NCBI GenBank assembly: GCA_964502525.1
Contig: CAZCXH010000034.1
Location: 1 to 35,749 of the forward strand
From: DATLYB01 sp964502525
GTDB lineage: Bacteria > Bacteroidota > Bacteroidia > Chitinophagales > CAIOSU01
Length of the DNA: 35,749 bases
Direction: 5' to 3'
The position numbers were made by a program, and so were the translations under genes. Under the pieces are notes generated by a model that saw nothing but the letters and a program-made list of their open reading frames with translations, had not been told where the DNA came from and ran no database searches. Shown in pieces: positions 25,301 to 32,167 of the stretch (positions within the stretch are counted from its first letter, which is position 1; each line of letters starts with the position of its first letter).

Positions 25301-25712
25301 ACAAGATCAAAACAACTGGCACTCAGCGGCATCAACAGTTGGATACGCCACTCCCGCTTATCAGAATTCACAGTTCGGAGAATCGGCTTCGGCAACTTCC
25401 ACCATCACCGTTGACCCCAAAACATTCTCACCCAACAATGACGGTTATGAAGATGTGCTCAACATCCGCTACAAACTCGACCAGCCCGGCTATGTGGCAA
25501 ACATTAAAATCTATGATGATGAAGGAAGGGAAATCCGCGAACTGACGAATAACTGGCTTTTGGATTTGGAAGGAAACATCACCTGGGATGGCGTGAATGA
25601 CGATGGCGAAAAAGTGCGCATCGGGATTTACATTTTGATAGCAGAATTATTTAACCCATCGGGAGATAAAAAGAAATTCAAGGAATCGTGCGTGCTGGCG
25701 GGGAAGCTGTGA
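22320..25712 (+). CDS. large secreted protein with alternating Ig-like and lamin-tail domains
   Basis: The 1130-residue product begins with GTG 22320 and a signal peptide (MSKALYLILFFPCAALAQ). The N-terminal domain (about 20-212) is LamG/jelly-roll-like. Three repeated pairs follow: Ig-like (SwmB/Big_5-type) at 216-318, 484-580 and 747-845, each alternating with a lamin-tail domain at 322-480, 585-745 and 850-1015 (INEFFPDPDPP, AEFIEIYNRS, LLPGTYLILC). The C-terminal 105 residues (TFSPNNDGYEDVLNIRYKL, WDGVNDDGEKVRIGIYI) form a FlgD-like/gliding-motility-type domain, perhaps a type B T9SS signal. A cell-surface or extracellular structural role is inferred. It is divergent from asd and precedes the thioesterase by 44 nt. 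Confidence 0.88.
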   Translation: MSKALYLILFFPCAALAQLTDSFGDGDFTNNPPWLGETSFFTITSNELQLNAPPDSLTAYLCTNGASSLDSAEWQFYARFAFAPSSTNFTRVYFVSDNPNLEGALNGYFVQLGETGNNDAIELFEQTGTNTASVVRGTTGGIANSFNVRVKVTRDASGNWSLFADYSGGNNFLLQGSAQNLAHNSGNYFGVYCKYTSSRFNSFFYDDFYAGPVIGDTSAPVVNLINVTSNSSVDIIFNETVEKISSETVSNYSVNNGIGNPSAATRDAADSGIVHLVFSTLFQNGIVNTLTVSGVSDLNGNAIASATKDFLYFVPDTAAGRDVIINEFFPDPDPPVGLPAAEFIEIYNRSSKVFDLSTWTLSDGTSNASLGSYTLLPGTYLILCATGNVNLFSPFGNTLGIGSFPSLNNSGDDLSLRDNTGRLIDRVTYSDSWYKDVSKQDGGWTLERIDPGFPCNDGRNWAASNNVQGGTPGSVNSVNGILTDTDPPEILSVELLSSDSLQITFTETVDSFQASLASNYSINNGIGNPAAATVPTGFTKAVLTFSSPFNSGVVYTLTVNGISDCSGNVMQNAAIDFAIPQSANRYDVLITEIFADPDPQVALPTAEFIELFNASGNTISLERWTFSEAADPLPAYLLLPGDYLILCPEQNVNEYLPFGKTLGAGGWGTLTNEGEELTLADVSGNTIFYVNYSLAWYHDEIKKDGGWSLEMIDTGNPCGAADNWKASNDARGGTPGQVNSVNGMNPDETAPSLNYIIVNDSLNLLLNFSETLDSSAATTISNYSVDRGISVASVSIANAAFSEVSVRLSAPLQRYTIYTLTVHGVTDCSGNTIGVNDSAQFGLPETPDSFDLVINEILSNPVTDGSDFIELYNRSQKIIDLKDVFIASIDEETADTNAVVISTKGFQLLPGNYMALTEDPQNIVSQYYTPHPQWVIDVTGMPAFDDDEDIVALFNRLDNNSVIDAVHYFEDWHFPLIDDLNGVSLERINYNSPSQDQNNWHSAASTVGYATPAYQNSQFGESASATSTITVDPKTFSPNNDGYEDVLNIRYKLDQPGYVANIKIYDDEGREIRELTNNWLLDLEGNITWDGVNDDGEKVRIGIYILIAELFNPSGDKKKFKESCVLAGKL

Positions 25713-25756
25713 CTTCCTGACCCCATGTTATCCTTTCCAATTCCTAATTTCATCCG

Positions 25757-26212
25757 GTGATTAATCCGAAAGTTTCAACAGTGTCGAGCCGGAAAATTCT
25801 ATCCGCAACCGCAAGGGTGAAAGTGCGCTTCAATGAAGTTGATTCCCTGCGTATCGTGTGGCATGGGCATTACCTGAAATATTTTGAAGAAGGGAGGGAT
25901 GCTTTCGGGGAGAAATATGAGCTGAACTATCTCGACATCTATGAGAAGGAAGGGCTGGTGTTGCCTGTAGTCAGGACAGAATGCCGTTACAAAAGTTCCC
26001 TCCGATATGGCGATGTGGCGCTGGTTGAAACGGAGTACGTCAATTGCGAATCCGCCAAATTGAAATTTCAATACAGGATTTTCCGGGAGTCAGACCGCCA
26101 GTTGGTTACGCTGGGTGAAACCGAGCAGATTTTTCTGAACAAAGATGGCGAACTGCAACTGACTATTCCGGCTTTCCACGCGGAATGGAAGAAGAAATGG
26201 AACCTGCTTTGA
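25757..26212 (+). CDS. 4HBT hotdog-fold acyl-CoA/ACP thioesterase
   Basis: The 151-residue product starts at GTG 25757. It carries the 4HBT core ARVKVRFNEVDSLRIVWHGH (candidate catalytic D29, with H36, H38 and Y39), then YLKYFEEGRDAF and a second half with GDVALVETEYVN. Such thioesterases release acyl chains from CoA or ACP. It is the first gene of a tight operon of ketosynthases and an ACP (15 nt before the first KS), which points to chain release or editing in flexirubin/aryl-polyene-like synthesis. The exact substrate is unknown. Confidence 0.85.
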   Translation: MINPKVSTVSSRKILSATARVKVRFNEVDSLRIVWHGHYLKYFEEGRDAFGEKYELNYLDIYEKEGLVLPVVRTECRYKSSLRYGDVALVETEYVNCESAKLKFQYRIFRESDRQLVTLGETEQIFLNKDGELQLTIPAFHAEWKKKWNLL

Positions 26213-26227
26213 AACTCCCTTAATTTA

Positions 26228-27388
26228 ATGCCAGGCGTTTTTACAGTTGCGGACAACATCATTTCTCCTTTGGGATTTACCACAGAAGACAACTGGAACA
26301 AGCTTGAAAGCGGAACCAGCGGAATAGCGCAATGCAGTTTCAGGACTTCCTCCTCTCCGGTTTTTGCAGCCATGGTGGATGCCGATGCCCTGAACGCTTT
26401 ATTTGAAAAGGCTTGCAAGCCCAGGACTCCCTGTACCAGGTTCGAGAAGCTGGTGATATTGTCAATCGCGGATGCATTGGAAAATTCAAACATTGATGTT
26501 ACGAGCCGCAAAACGCTCATCATTATTTCTTCCACCAAGGGAAATATTGACCTGCTTGGAATGAAAAATTCCGGGTTTGATGAAAGCCGCATACTGATGG
26601 CTGAAACCGGCAAGGTTATCCAAAACTATTTTGGAAATCCGAATACACCCGTTGTCGTTTCGAATGCCTGCATTTCAGGTGTGCTGGCAATTATCATCGG
26701 TAAAAGGCTGATTGATGCCTGTAAATATGAAAATGTGATTGTTTGCGGTGCGGATATTATTTCTGACTTTGTCGTTTCGGGATTTCAATCGCTGAAAGCA
26801 TTGGCCGGTGAACCATGCCGCCCTTTTGATATTGACAGGAAAGGGTTGAATCTTGGCGAAGGAAGCGCAACGATCATTTTGTCATCAAACAAAAAGTTGC
26901 AATGCAATTCTGAACCGGTTTTTGTTTTGAGCGGAGCATCAGACAATGACGCCAACCATATCTCCGGTCCTTCACGGGACGGGCAAGGGCTTTTTGAGGT
27001 GATTGAAAAAACGCTGCGGGGAAAGGATAACTCACATGTCGGGAATATTGACTATATCTCTGCACATGGAACCGCCACCGGCTATAATGATGAGATGGAA
27101 GCGAAAGCAATTTCGAGATGTGGCTTACTGGATGTTCCTGTCAACAGCCTGAAGGGTTATTATGGGCACACATTAGGCGCGGCAGGCGTCATTGAATCGG
27201 TGATTGCAATAAATTCGATGAAACGAAACACGCTGTTGAAGTCTGCCGGCTTCAACGCGCTGGGGGTATCCAGTCAAATTGATGTTATCAAGGAAAACAA
27301 AAAAGCGGAATTGAAGCGCTGTATTAAAATTGCTTCCGGCTTTGGCGGATGCAATGCCGCAGTTTTATTTTCAAAACATGAAAACTAA
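26228..27388 (+). CDS. beta-ketoacyl-ACP synthase (FabF-like), intact triad
   Basis: Ketosynthases condense malonyl-ACP with a growing acyl chain. The 386-residue product keeps the Cys-His-His triad: C148 in VVVSNACISGVLA, H280 in YISAHGTATGYND and H314 in LKGYYGHTLGAAG. RKGLNLGEGSATIIL is the usual thiolase-fold motif. It is shorter and more divergent than housekeeping FabF and lies in an operon with another KS, a KS-like protein lacking the Cys and an ACP. This is characteristic of flexirubin/aryl-polyene clusters. The 3' end overlaps the next gene by 11 nt. Confidence 0.9.
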   Translation: MPGVFTVADNIISPLGFTTEDNWNKLESGTSGIAQCSFRTSSSPVFAAMVDADALNALFEKACKPRTPCTRFEKLVILSIADALENSNIDVTSRKTLIIISSTKGNIDLLGMKNSGFDESRILMAETGKVIQNYFGNPNTPVVVSNACISGVLAIIIGKRLIDACKYENVIVCGADIISDFVVSGFQSLKALAGEPCRPFDIDRKGLNLGEGSATIILSSNKKLQCNSEPVFVLSGASDNDANHISGPSRDGQGLFEVIEKTLRGKDNSHVGNIDYISAHGTATGYNDEMEAKAISRCGLLDVPVNSLKGYYGHTLGAAGVIESVIAINSMKRNTLLKSAGFNALGVSSQIDVIKENKKAELKRCIKIASGFGGCNAAVLFSKHEN

Positions 27389-28079
27389 AAACCGCATAAC
27401 AGGTTATTGCATTGCCGCCAGGAACAGGCTGGCACTGAATGGAGATATTATTCTCGCAACTGAAGAAAGCCTTGACGTTCCCGCGTTTTGCAAAGCAGCT
27501 TACGAGCATCTGGAAATAAAATATCAGAAATTTTTCAAGATGGATAACCTCAGCAAGCTGGCAATTGTCACTTCTGAGATGCTTTTCAGAAATCACAACC
27601 CTGCCGGGCGATATTCCCCGGATGAGATTGGAGTCATCTTGAGCAATTCCTCCTCCTCGCTTGACACCGACAACCGCTATCACGAATCCATCAGCAGTTT
27701 CCCAAGCCCTTCTTTATTTGTTTACACATTGCCGAGTATCCTTGCCGGTGAGATTTGCATTAAAAATAAAATCACCGGGGAAAATGCTTTCTTTATCTTT
27801 GAAAAGTTTGATGCTGATTTCATGTGCGGATATGTCAATGACCTTCTCGACCGGGATGTTATCAGGGCATGTTTGACGGGTTGGGTGGATGTGAAGATTT
27901 CCTCGGAATTGAAATCAGGCTTGGGCTCCCCTCTCCTTTGGAGAGGGGGCGGGGGTGAGGCGGAGGCAATGTTTTTTTTAGTAGAGAAAAAGCCTGCACT
28001 CAATCAGAATTTAATTTTTGATTCAGCATCAGTGCAAAACCTTATAAAACAACAAAGTGAATTGATATGGAAGCTTTAA
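27378..28079 (+). CDS. small ketosynthase-like protein of flexirubin-type clusters, carrying an in-frame repeat insertion
   Basis: The 233-residue product from ATG 27378 resembles the N-terminal half of a ketosynthase (KMDNLSKLAIVTSEMLF, EIGVILSNSSSSLDTDNRYH, PSPSLFVYTLPSILAGEICI). It has no catalytic Cys or His triad, so it is probably non-catalytic or structural; similar short proteins occur in flexirubin loci. Residues about 183-197 (GLGSPLLWRGGGGEA) are encoded by a palindromic repeat (27926-27960) that has entered without breaking the frame, between GWVDVKISSEL and EAMFFLVEK. The start overlaps the upstream KS by 11 nt and the end overlaps the ACP by 13 nt. Confidence 0.8.
   Translation: MKTKNRITGYCIAARNRLALNGDIILATEESLDVPAFCKAAYEHLEIKYQKFFKMDNLSKLAIVTSEMLFRNHNPAGRYSPDEIGVILSNSSSSLDTDNRYHESISSFPSPSLFVYTLPSILAGEICIKNKITGENAFFIFEKFDADFMCGYVNDLLDRDVIRACLTGWVDVKISSELKSGLGSPLLWRGGGGEAEAMFFLVEKKPALNQNLIFDSASVQNLIKQQSELIWKL
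27926..27960 (+). repeat. palindromic repeat element inserted in frame
   Basis: CTCCCCTCTCC-TTT-GGAGAGGGG (9-bp arms within 27926-27948) is followed by the tail ggcgggggtgagg. It is the same element as at 32232-32264 (with loop AAAT) and, inverted, at about 3500-3531. Here it is translated as part of the small KS-like protein. Confidence 0.9.
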
Positions 28080-28333
28080 TTGAAAAATTGAAAGGGGAGA
28101 TAATCTCACAACTGAACCTTGAAGATATTTCACCAAAGGATATTGACTCCGATGCTCCGCTGTTTGCCGAAGGGCTTGGGCTTGACTCCATTGACGCGCT
28201 TGAGTTGATCGTAATGCTGGAAAAAAATTACGGCATCAGGATTGAAGATTCAAAAGTGGGGAGAAAGGTGTTTCAAACGCCAAGAACGATTGCAGAATAC
28301 ATCGTTCAGAACAAGCCGGAAATGGCGAAGTAA
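28067..28333 (+). CDS. acyl carrier protein
   Basis: The 88-residue ACP has the phosphopantetheine attachment serine S41 in LGLDSIDALELIVMLEK and the usual four-helix pattern, ending with TPRTIAEYIVQNK. The chain intermediates of this operon are expected to be tethered here. It overlaps the preceding gene by 13 nt and is followed by a 135-nt gap with a hairpin, the only substantial gap in the operon. It is a pathway-dedicated ACP rather than the housekeeping AcpP, judging from context. Confidence 0.94.
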   Translation: MEALIEKLKGEIISQLNLEDISPKDIDSDAPLFAEGLGLDSIDALELIVMLEKNYGIRIEDSKVGRKVFQTPRTIAEYIVQNKPEMAK

Positions 28334-28374
28334 CCGCTTCTAAACTATTTGAAATAAAATCGTCCCTCTACCGG

Positions 28375-28435
28375 AAAAGGCAAAAGGCAATAAGCAATAA
28401 GCAAATTGCAAATTGCCTTTTGCCCTTTGCCTTTT
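28375..28435. terminator. GGCAAAAGGCAA hairpin with T5 tail between ACP and second KS
   Basis: GGCAAAAGGCAA (28379-28390) pairs perfectly with TTGCCTTTTGCC (28413-28424), followed by ctttgcctttttc. It belongs to the GGCAAA repeat family. It may attenuate transcription within the operon; a near-consensus TATATTTA box (28462-28469) just after it could restart transcription for the second half. Confidence 0.6.
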
Positions 28436-28468
28436 TCATCGGGGATAGTGCCACATCTGAATATATTT

Positions 28469-29653
28469 ATGAAAAAGGTCTTCATCACCGGCTTAGGCTC
28501 TATTTCTGCGATTGGCGATAACGTCCAGCAGGCTTATCAATCCTTAAGGCAGTCGAAGTCGGGCATCGGCAATATCAGCATCCTGAACACCCGCCACAAA
28601 CACTTGCCGACCGGTGAAGTGAAATATTCAGACCGTGAACTGATAGATTTGGCTGAAATTTCAGCCGAAGGGTACTATTCACGCACTTCACTGCTCGGAA
28701 TGATCGCTGCGCGGGAAGCTTATCACAATGCGAAGTTGAGTTCAGGCAAGCCCAAAAGAATCGGGTTCATTTCGGCTACAACGGTCGGAGGAATGGATAA
28801 AACAGAAACTTTCTATAATGAATATTTTCAGGATGATGACAAAAATCCCAACCTGAATTATATTGACATCAATGATTGTGGGGACAGCACGGAGAAGATT
28901 GCGGCTTATCTGGGAGTAACGGATTTTATAACTACGGTCAGCACTGCCTGCTCGTCATCGGCTAACGCAATCATGCTCGGAGCGCGGCTCATCAAACACA
29001 ATCTGCTTGACGCTGTGATCGCGGGCGGCACTGATGCGCTTTCACTGTTTACGTTGAACGGTTTCCACACATTAAAAATTCTCGATGAGCGGCCGTGCAA
29101 GCCATTCGATGAAAACCGCAGGGGGCTTAACCTCGGAGAGGGCGCGGGCTATATCGTGCTGGAGTCTGACGGTACAAATGCTCTTTGCGAGTTGAAAGGG
29201 TATGCCAACGCCAACGATGCGTTCCATGAAACGGGCTCATCACCCGAAGGCGATGGTGCATACACCGCGATGAAAAATGCAGCGGAAGTCGCACAGTTGG
29301 CTCCTGAAGATATTGATTATGTGAATGTTCACGGTACGGGAACGGAAAACAATGACCTTTCCGAAGGGCGCGCGATGCAGCGGTTTTTTGAAAAAATTCC
29401 TGACTTCAGCTCGACCAAGGCATTCACAGGACATACACTGGGCGCGGCTGGCGGGATAGAGGCGGTTTTTTCCATCTTGTCAATTCTGCACGGAGAAATA
29501 TTCCCTAACTTGAATTTCAGCACCAGGATGAAGGAACTGGATTTTATTCCTGCACAAGCCCTTAAAAGCGCAGTTAAAGTCAATAATGTTATGAGCAACT
29601 CTTTCGGATTTGGAGGGAATAACACGGTGTTGATATTTGGAAGGAGTTCGTAA
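28469..29653 (+). CDS. beta-ketoacyl-ACP synthase (FabF/ApeO-like), intact triad
   Basis: The 394-residue product from ATG 28469 (the upstream in-frame ATG at 28406 lies in repeat DNA) has a full catalytic triad. C161 is in VSTACSSSANAIML, H288 in VNVHGTGTENND and H322 in FTGHTLGAAGGIE, with GLNLGEGAGYIVLES between. It is the closest to a standard condensing KS in this operon. In related clusters such a KS pairs with a Cys-less chain-length factor encoded next to it. Here that partner (30336) is separated by an MntA-HepT module whose first gene starts on the KS stop codon (TAATG). Confidence 0.92.
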   Translation: MKKVFITGLGSISAIGDNVQQAYQSLRQSKSGIGNISILNTRHKHLPTGEVKYSDRELIDLAEISAEGYYSRTSLLGMIAAREAYHNAKLSSGKPKRIGFISATTVGGMDKTETFYNEYFQDDDKNPNLNYIDINDCGDSTEKIAAYLGVTDFITTVSTACSSSANAIMLGARLIKHNLLDAVIAGGTDALSLFTLNGFHTLKILDERPCKPFDENRRGLNLGEGAGYIVLESDGTNALCELKGYANANDAFHETGSSPEGDGAYTAMKNAAEVAQLAPEDIDYVNVHGTGTENNDLSEGRAMQRFFEKIPDFSSTKAFTGHTLGAAGGIEAVFSILSILHGEIFPNLNFSTRMKELDFIPAQALKSAVKVNNVMSNSFGFGGNNTVLIFGRSS

Positions 29654-29967
29654 TGTCTAAATTTGCTTTCATGCAACCATTAAGAAATAGAATAGCTGAT
29701 TATTTTGTGCATCAGCCCGTTCTGAGGGCATACTTATTCGGTTCGTTTGCAAGGAATGAGAACGACAAGCAAAGCGATATTGACATCCTTCTTGAATTGG
29801 ACGAGACTGTTCCAATCGGCTTGGAATATGTGAAAATGTATCTGGACTTGAAGGAGATAACCGGCAGGGAGGTTGATTTGGTTACCGAAAAGATGCTTTC
29901 CGTTTATGTAAGACCTGCGGTGGAAAAAGAAAAAGTCCTGATCTATGAGAGAAAAGCCGGGCGATAA
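29653..29967 (+). CDS. mntA: MNT-type nucleotidyltransferase antitoxin
   Basis: MntA-type proteins inactivate their HEPN partner by adenylylating it. The 104-residue product has the minimal nucleotidyltransferase motif YLFGSFARNENDKQSDIDIL (G30-S31, D42 and D44) and a third acidic residue D75 in GREVDLVTEKM. The start codon shares its A with the stop codon of the upstream KS (TAATG). The 3' end overlaps the HEPN gene by 23 nt. It has no metabolic link to the surrounding polyketide-type genes. Confidence 0.92.
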   Translation: MSKFAFMQPLRNRIADYFVHQPVLRAYLFGSFARNENDKQSDIDILLELDETVPIGLEYVKMYLDLKEITGREVDLVTEKMLSVYVRPAVEKEKVLIYERKAGR

Positions 29968-30298
29968 AGCAAGGCTGCTGCACATCAGGGACGCTATCTC
30001 GGAAATCAAAGACTATACTAAGGGATACGACCAGAACTCGTTTTCACAAGATTCCAAAACAAGGTATGCTGCGATTAAGCAATTGGAAATAATCGGGGAA
30101 TCTGTTTATCATCTCACCGATTCCCTGAAAGATAAATATCCTGACGCGGAATGGAATGCAATCATCGCCCTCCGGCATATTCTGATTCATGAGTATTATG
30201 GTATTCAAAGTGATATTCTCTGGCGCATCATTGTGGTACATTTGCCTCCGTTCGAAAAGCAAATCAATCTTATGATTACGGAGGAAAAAATTGATTGA
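29945..30298 (+). CDS. hepT: HEPN-domain (HepT/DUF86) toxin
   Basis: HepT toxins are ribonucleases whose active site is R-x4-6-H-x-Y. The 117-residue product shows R77-x4-H82-x-Y84 in ALRHILIHEYYGI, within the all-helical DUF86 layout. Y84 is the residue MntA-type partners modify in characterised pairs. It overlaps mntA by 23 nt, giving the antitoxin-first order often seen for this family. The next biosynthetic gene starts 37 nt downstream. Confidence 0.92.
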   Translation: MREKPGDKARLLHIRDAISEIKDYTKGYDQNSFSQDSKTRYAAIKQLEIIGESVYHLTDSLKDKYPDAEWNAIIALRHILIHEYYGIQSDILWRIIVVHLPPFEKQINLMITEEKID

Positions 30299-30335
30299 GA
30301 AAAAGAAGCGAAACAATAACAATACCTAAAACTGA

Positions 30336-31400
30336 ATGCAGGCGTACATAACCGGAAAAGGCAGCGTCACACCTCAAAGAACCTTTGACAAAAACTATTT
30401 CTTTGAGGAGCTGCATCAGCCTGAAAAAGAATATTACGCCTGCATTGATCCGGGTTACAAGAACTACATCAGTCCCGTGCGGCTGAGGAGGATGGGTAAA
30501 ATAATGAAGATGGGTGTCTCCGCTGCTAAAATGTGTTTGGATGACGCGGGAGTTGCAAACCCCGGAGCTATTTTGGTCGGCACAGCGCTCGGATGCCTGG
30601 GTGATACAGAGAAATTTTTAACATCCTTTCTTGAAACCAGCGAGGGATTGCTGAACCCGACTCCGTTCATCCAGTCAACCCACAATGCCGTTGCGTCACA
30701 GATTGCCCTGATGCTCGGATGCAAGGGATATAATTACACTTATGTCAACAGGGGATTTTCATTCGAGAGCGCTTTATTGGATGCCTGTCTTCTTGTTCAG
30801 GAAGGAACTGATTACGCGCTCGCAGGCGGTGTGGAGGAGATGACCGAAGGTTATCATGTTGTGACGAAAAAAAGATCGTTCTGGAAAAAGAATATCAAAA
30901 GTGTGGATACAAATATTCTGGAATCGGCAACGGAGGGGAGTTATGGCGGGGAGGGAGCGTGCTTTGTTTTGGTAACCGGTTCACCGGGACCCAATTGCTA
31001 TGCGAGAGTCGGAAACATCAAAACAATTTTCCATCCACATGGAGAGCCGCTGGCAAGATCTGATTTTGAGGAATTCGCAAAAAGCACGGAAATCAACCTC
31101 GCTGCGATAGATGCCGTTGTATTGGGAATAAACGGTGACGCGACAATGGACAAGATGCATTACACTATTGCAAGAGAGTTGTTTAATGACCGATGCCAGC
31201 TTTACTTCAAGCACTTTTGCGGGGAACATTACACGTCAGGTTCATTTGCCCTGGATTTTTCTTTGTCGCTCATCAGAAATCAAAGCATACCGGCACTTGC
31301 AAAAATTAACAATATCACTCCCCGGCAACTGAACGATGTGCTCATTTATAATCACTGGGGCGGAGTCTATCATTCGCTCATTGCGCTTTCAAAATGCTGA
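30336..31400 (+). CDS. chain-length-factor-like ketosynthase lacking the active-site Cys
   Basis: The 354-residue thiolase-fold protein aligns with ketosynthases (VGTALGCLGDTEKFL, NPTPFIQSTHNAVASQIAL, AGGVEEMTEGYH). The nucleophile region reads YTYVNRGFSFESALLDA instead of a TACSSS-type elbow, with no Cys at the expected place (about residues 139-141). The HGTGT motif is replaced by GINGDATMD; only a GEHYTSGSFAL relic of the second His motif remains. This is the state expected for a chain-length factor that dimerises with an active KS, as in ApeC/CLF of aryl-polyene systems. The natural partner would be the KS at 28469. Confidence 0.82.
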   Translation: MQAYITGKGSVTPQRTFDKNYFFEELHQPEKEYYACIDPGYKNYISPVRLRRMGKIMKMGVSAAKMCLDDAGVANPGAILVGTALGCLGDTEKFLTSFLETSEGLLNPTPFIQSTHNAVASQIALMLGCKGYNYTYVNRGFSFESALLDACLLVQEGTDYALAGGVEEMTEGYHVVTKKRSFWKKNIKSVDTNILESATEGSYGGEGACFVLVTGSPGPNCYARVGNIKTIFHPHGEPLARSDFEEFAKSTEINLAAIDAVVLGINGDATMDKMHYTIARELFNDRCQLYFKHFCGEHYTSGSFALDFSLSLIRNQSIPALAKINNITPRQLNDVLIYNHWGGVYHSLIALSKC

Positions 31401-32167
31401 CGTTTAAAAGTGCCACTATGGTGTTTATCGCGCTTTCAGGCTTGATGACGATGGCGAACTTGAGCCTGACAGTTCCAAAATGGCTCTATGTTGCGGCTAT
31501 TGGCGGGTATGTTTTGCTGTTGATATATGGTTCATTTTTTGTCTGTTCAGGTTTTTATTTAAAAGCGGTATGTTCGGCAGCGGTAACCGAAAAAAAAATT
31601 GCGCTCACCTTCGATGATGGTCCCGACCGGAACATAACGCCACAGGTACTGCAACTGTTGAATGAAAATAATGCCCGCGGAAATTTCTTCTGCATCGGAA
31701 AAAAGATTGATGATAACCCTGAAATTTTAAGGCAGATTGAAAACCACAAGCACGTCATCGGCAGCCACTCCTATTCACATTCGATGCTGTTTGACTTTTT
31801 TCCAAAAAACAGGGTGGTGGCAGAATTGAGAAAAACCGAAAGCGCGATTGAAAAAATCACAGGTAAAAAAGTGAGCTACTTTCGCCCACCGTTCGGAGTT
31901 ACAAATCCGCCCCTCAGCAAAGCCGTTGACAAAATGAATTACAAAGTGATTGGCTGGAATATACGCTCGCTGGATACAGTCATTACCGACACCGACAAGG
32001 TTCTGAACAGGGTAATCCCAAAAATCAAACCGGGAGCAATTATTTTATTCCATGATGACAACCCGCGGCTTCCGGCTATTTTGCAGAAACTTTTAAGATA
32101 TTGTGCTGACAATGGTTACCGTTGTGTGGGTCTTGATGAGTTGTTAAAAGATGAAGCGTATGCTTGA
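31394..32167 (+). CDS. membrane-anchored NodB-type polysaccharide deacetylase
   Basis: This carbohydrate esterase family 4-like enzyme has 257 residues, with two N-terminal membrane segments (about 8-26 and 30-50). Its motifs are IALTFDDGPDRN (D74/D75), GSHSYSHSML (metal ligands H125 and H129), YFRPPFGVTN (R164) and AIILFHDD. The catalytic set appears complete. Deacetylase-family genes recur in flexirubin-type clusters; the substrate is not known and may be a lipid-linked or glycosylated intermediate. The gene overlaps the upstream CLF-like gene by 7 nt and the downstream LolA-like gene by 17 nt. Confidence 0.9.
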   Translation: MLTFKSATMVFIALSGLMTMANLSLTVPKWLYVAAIGGYVLLLIYGSFFVCSGFYLKAVCSAAVTEKKIALTFDDGPDRNITPQVLQLLNENNARGNFFCIGKKIDDNPEILRQIENHKHVIGSHSYSHSMLFDFFPKNRVVAELRKTESAIEKITGKKVSYFRPPFGVTNPPLSKAVDKMNYKVIGWNIRSLDTVITDTDKVLNRVIPKIKPGAIILFHDDNPRLPAILQKLLRYCADNGYRCVGLDELLKDEAYA

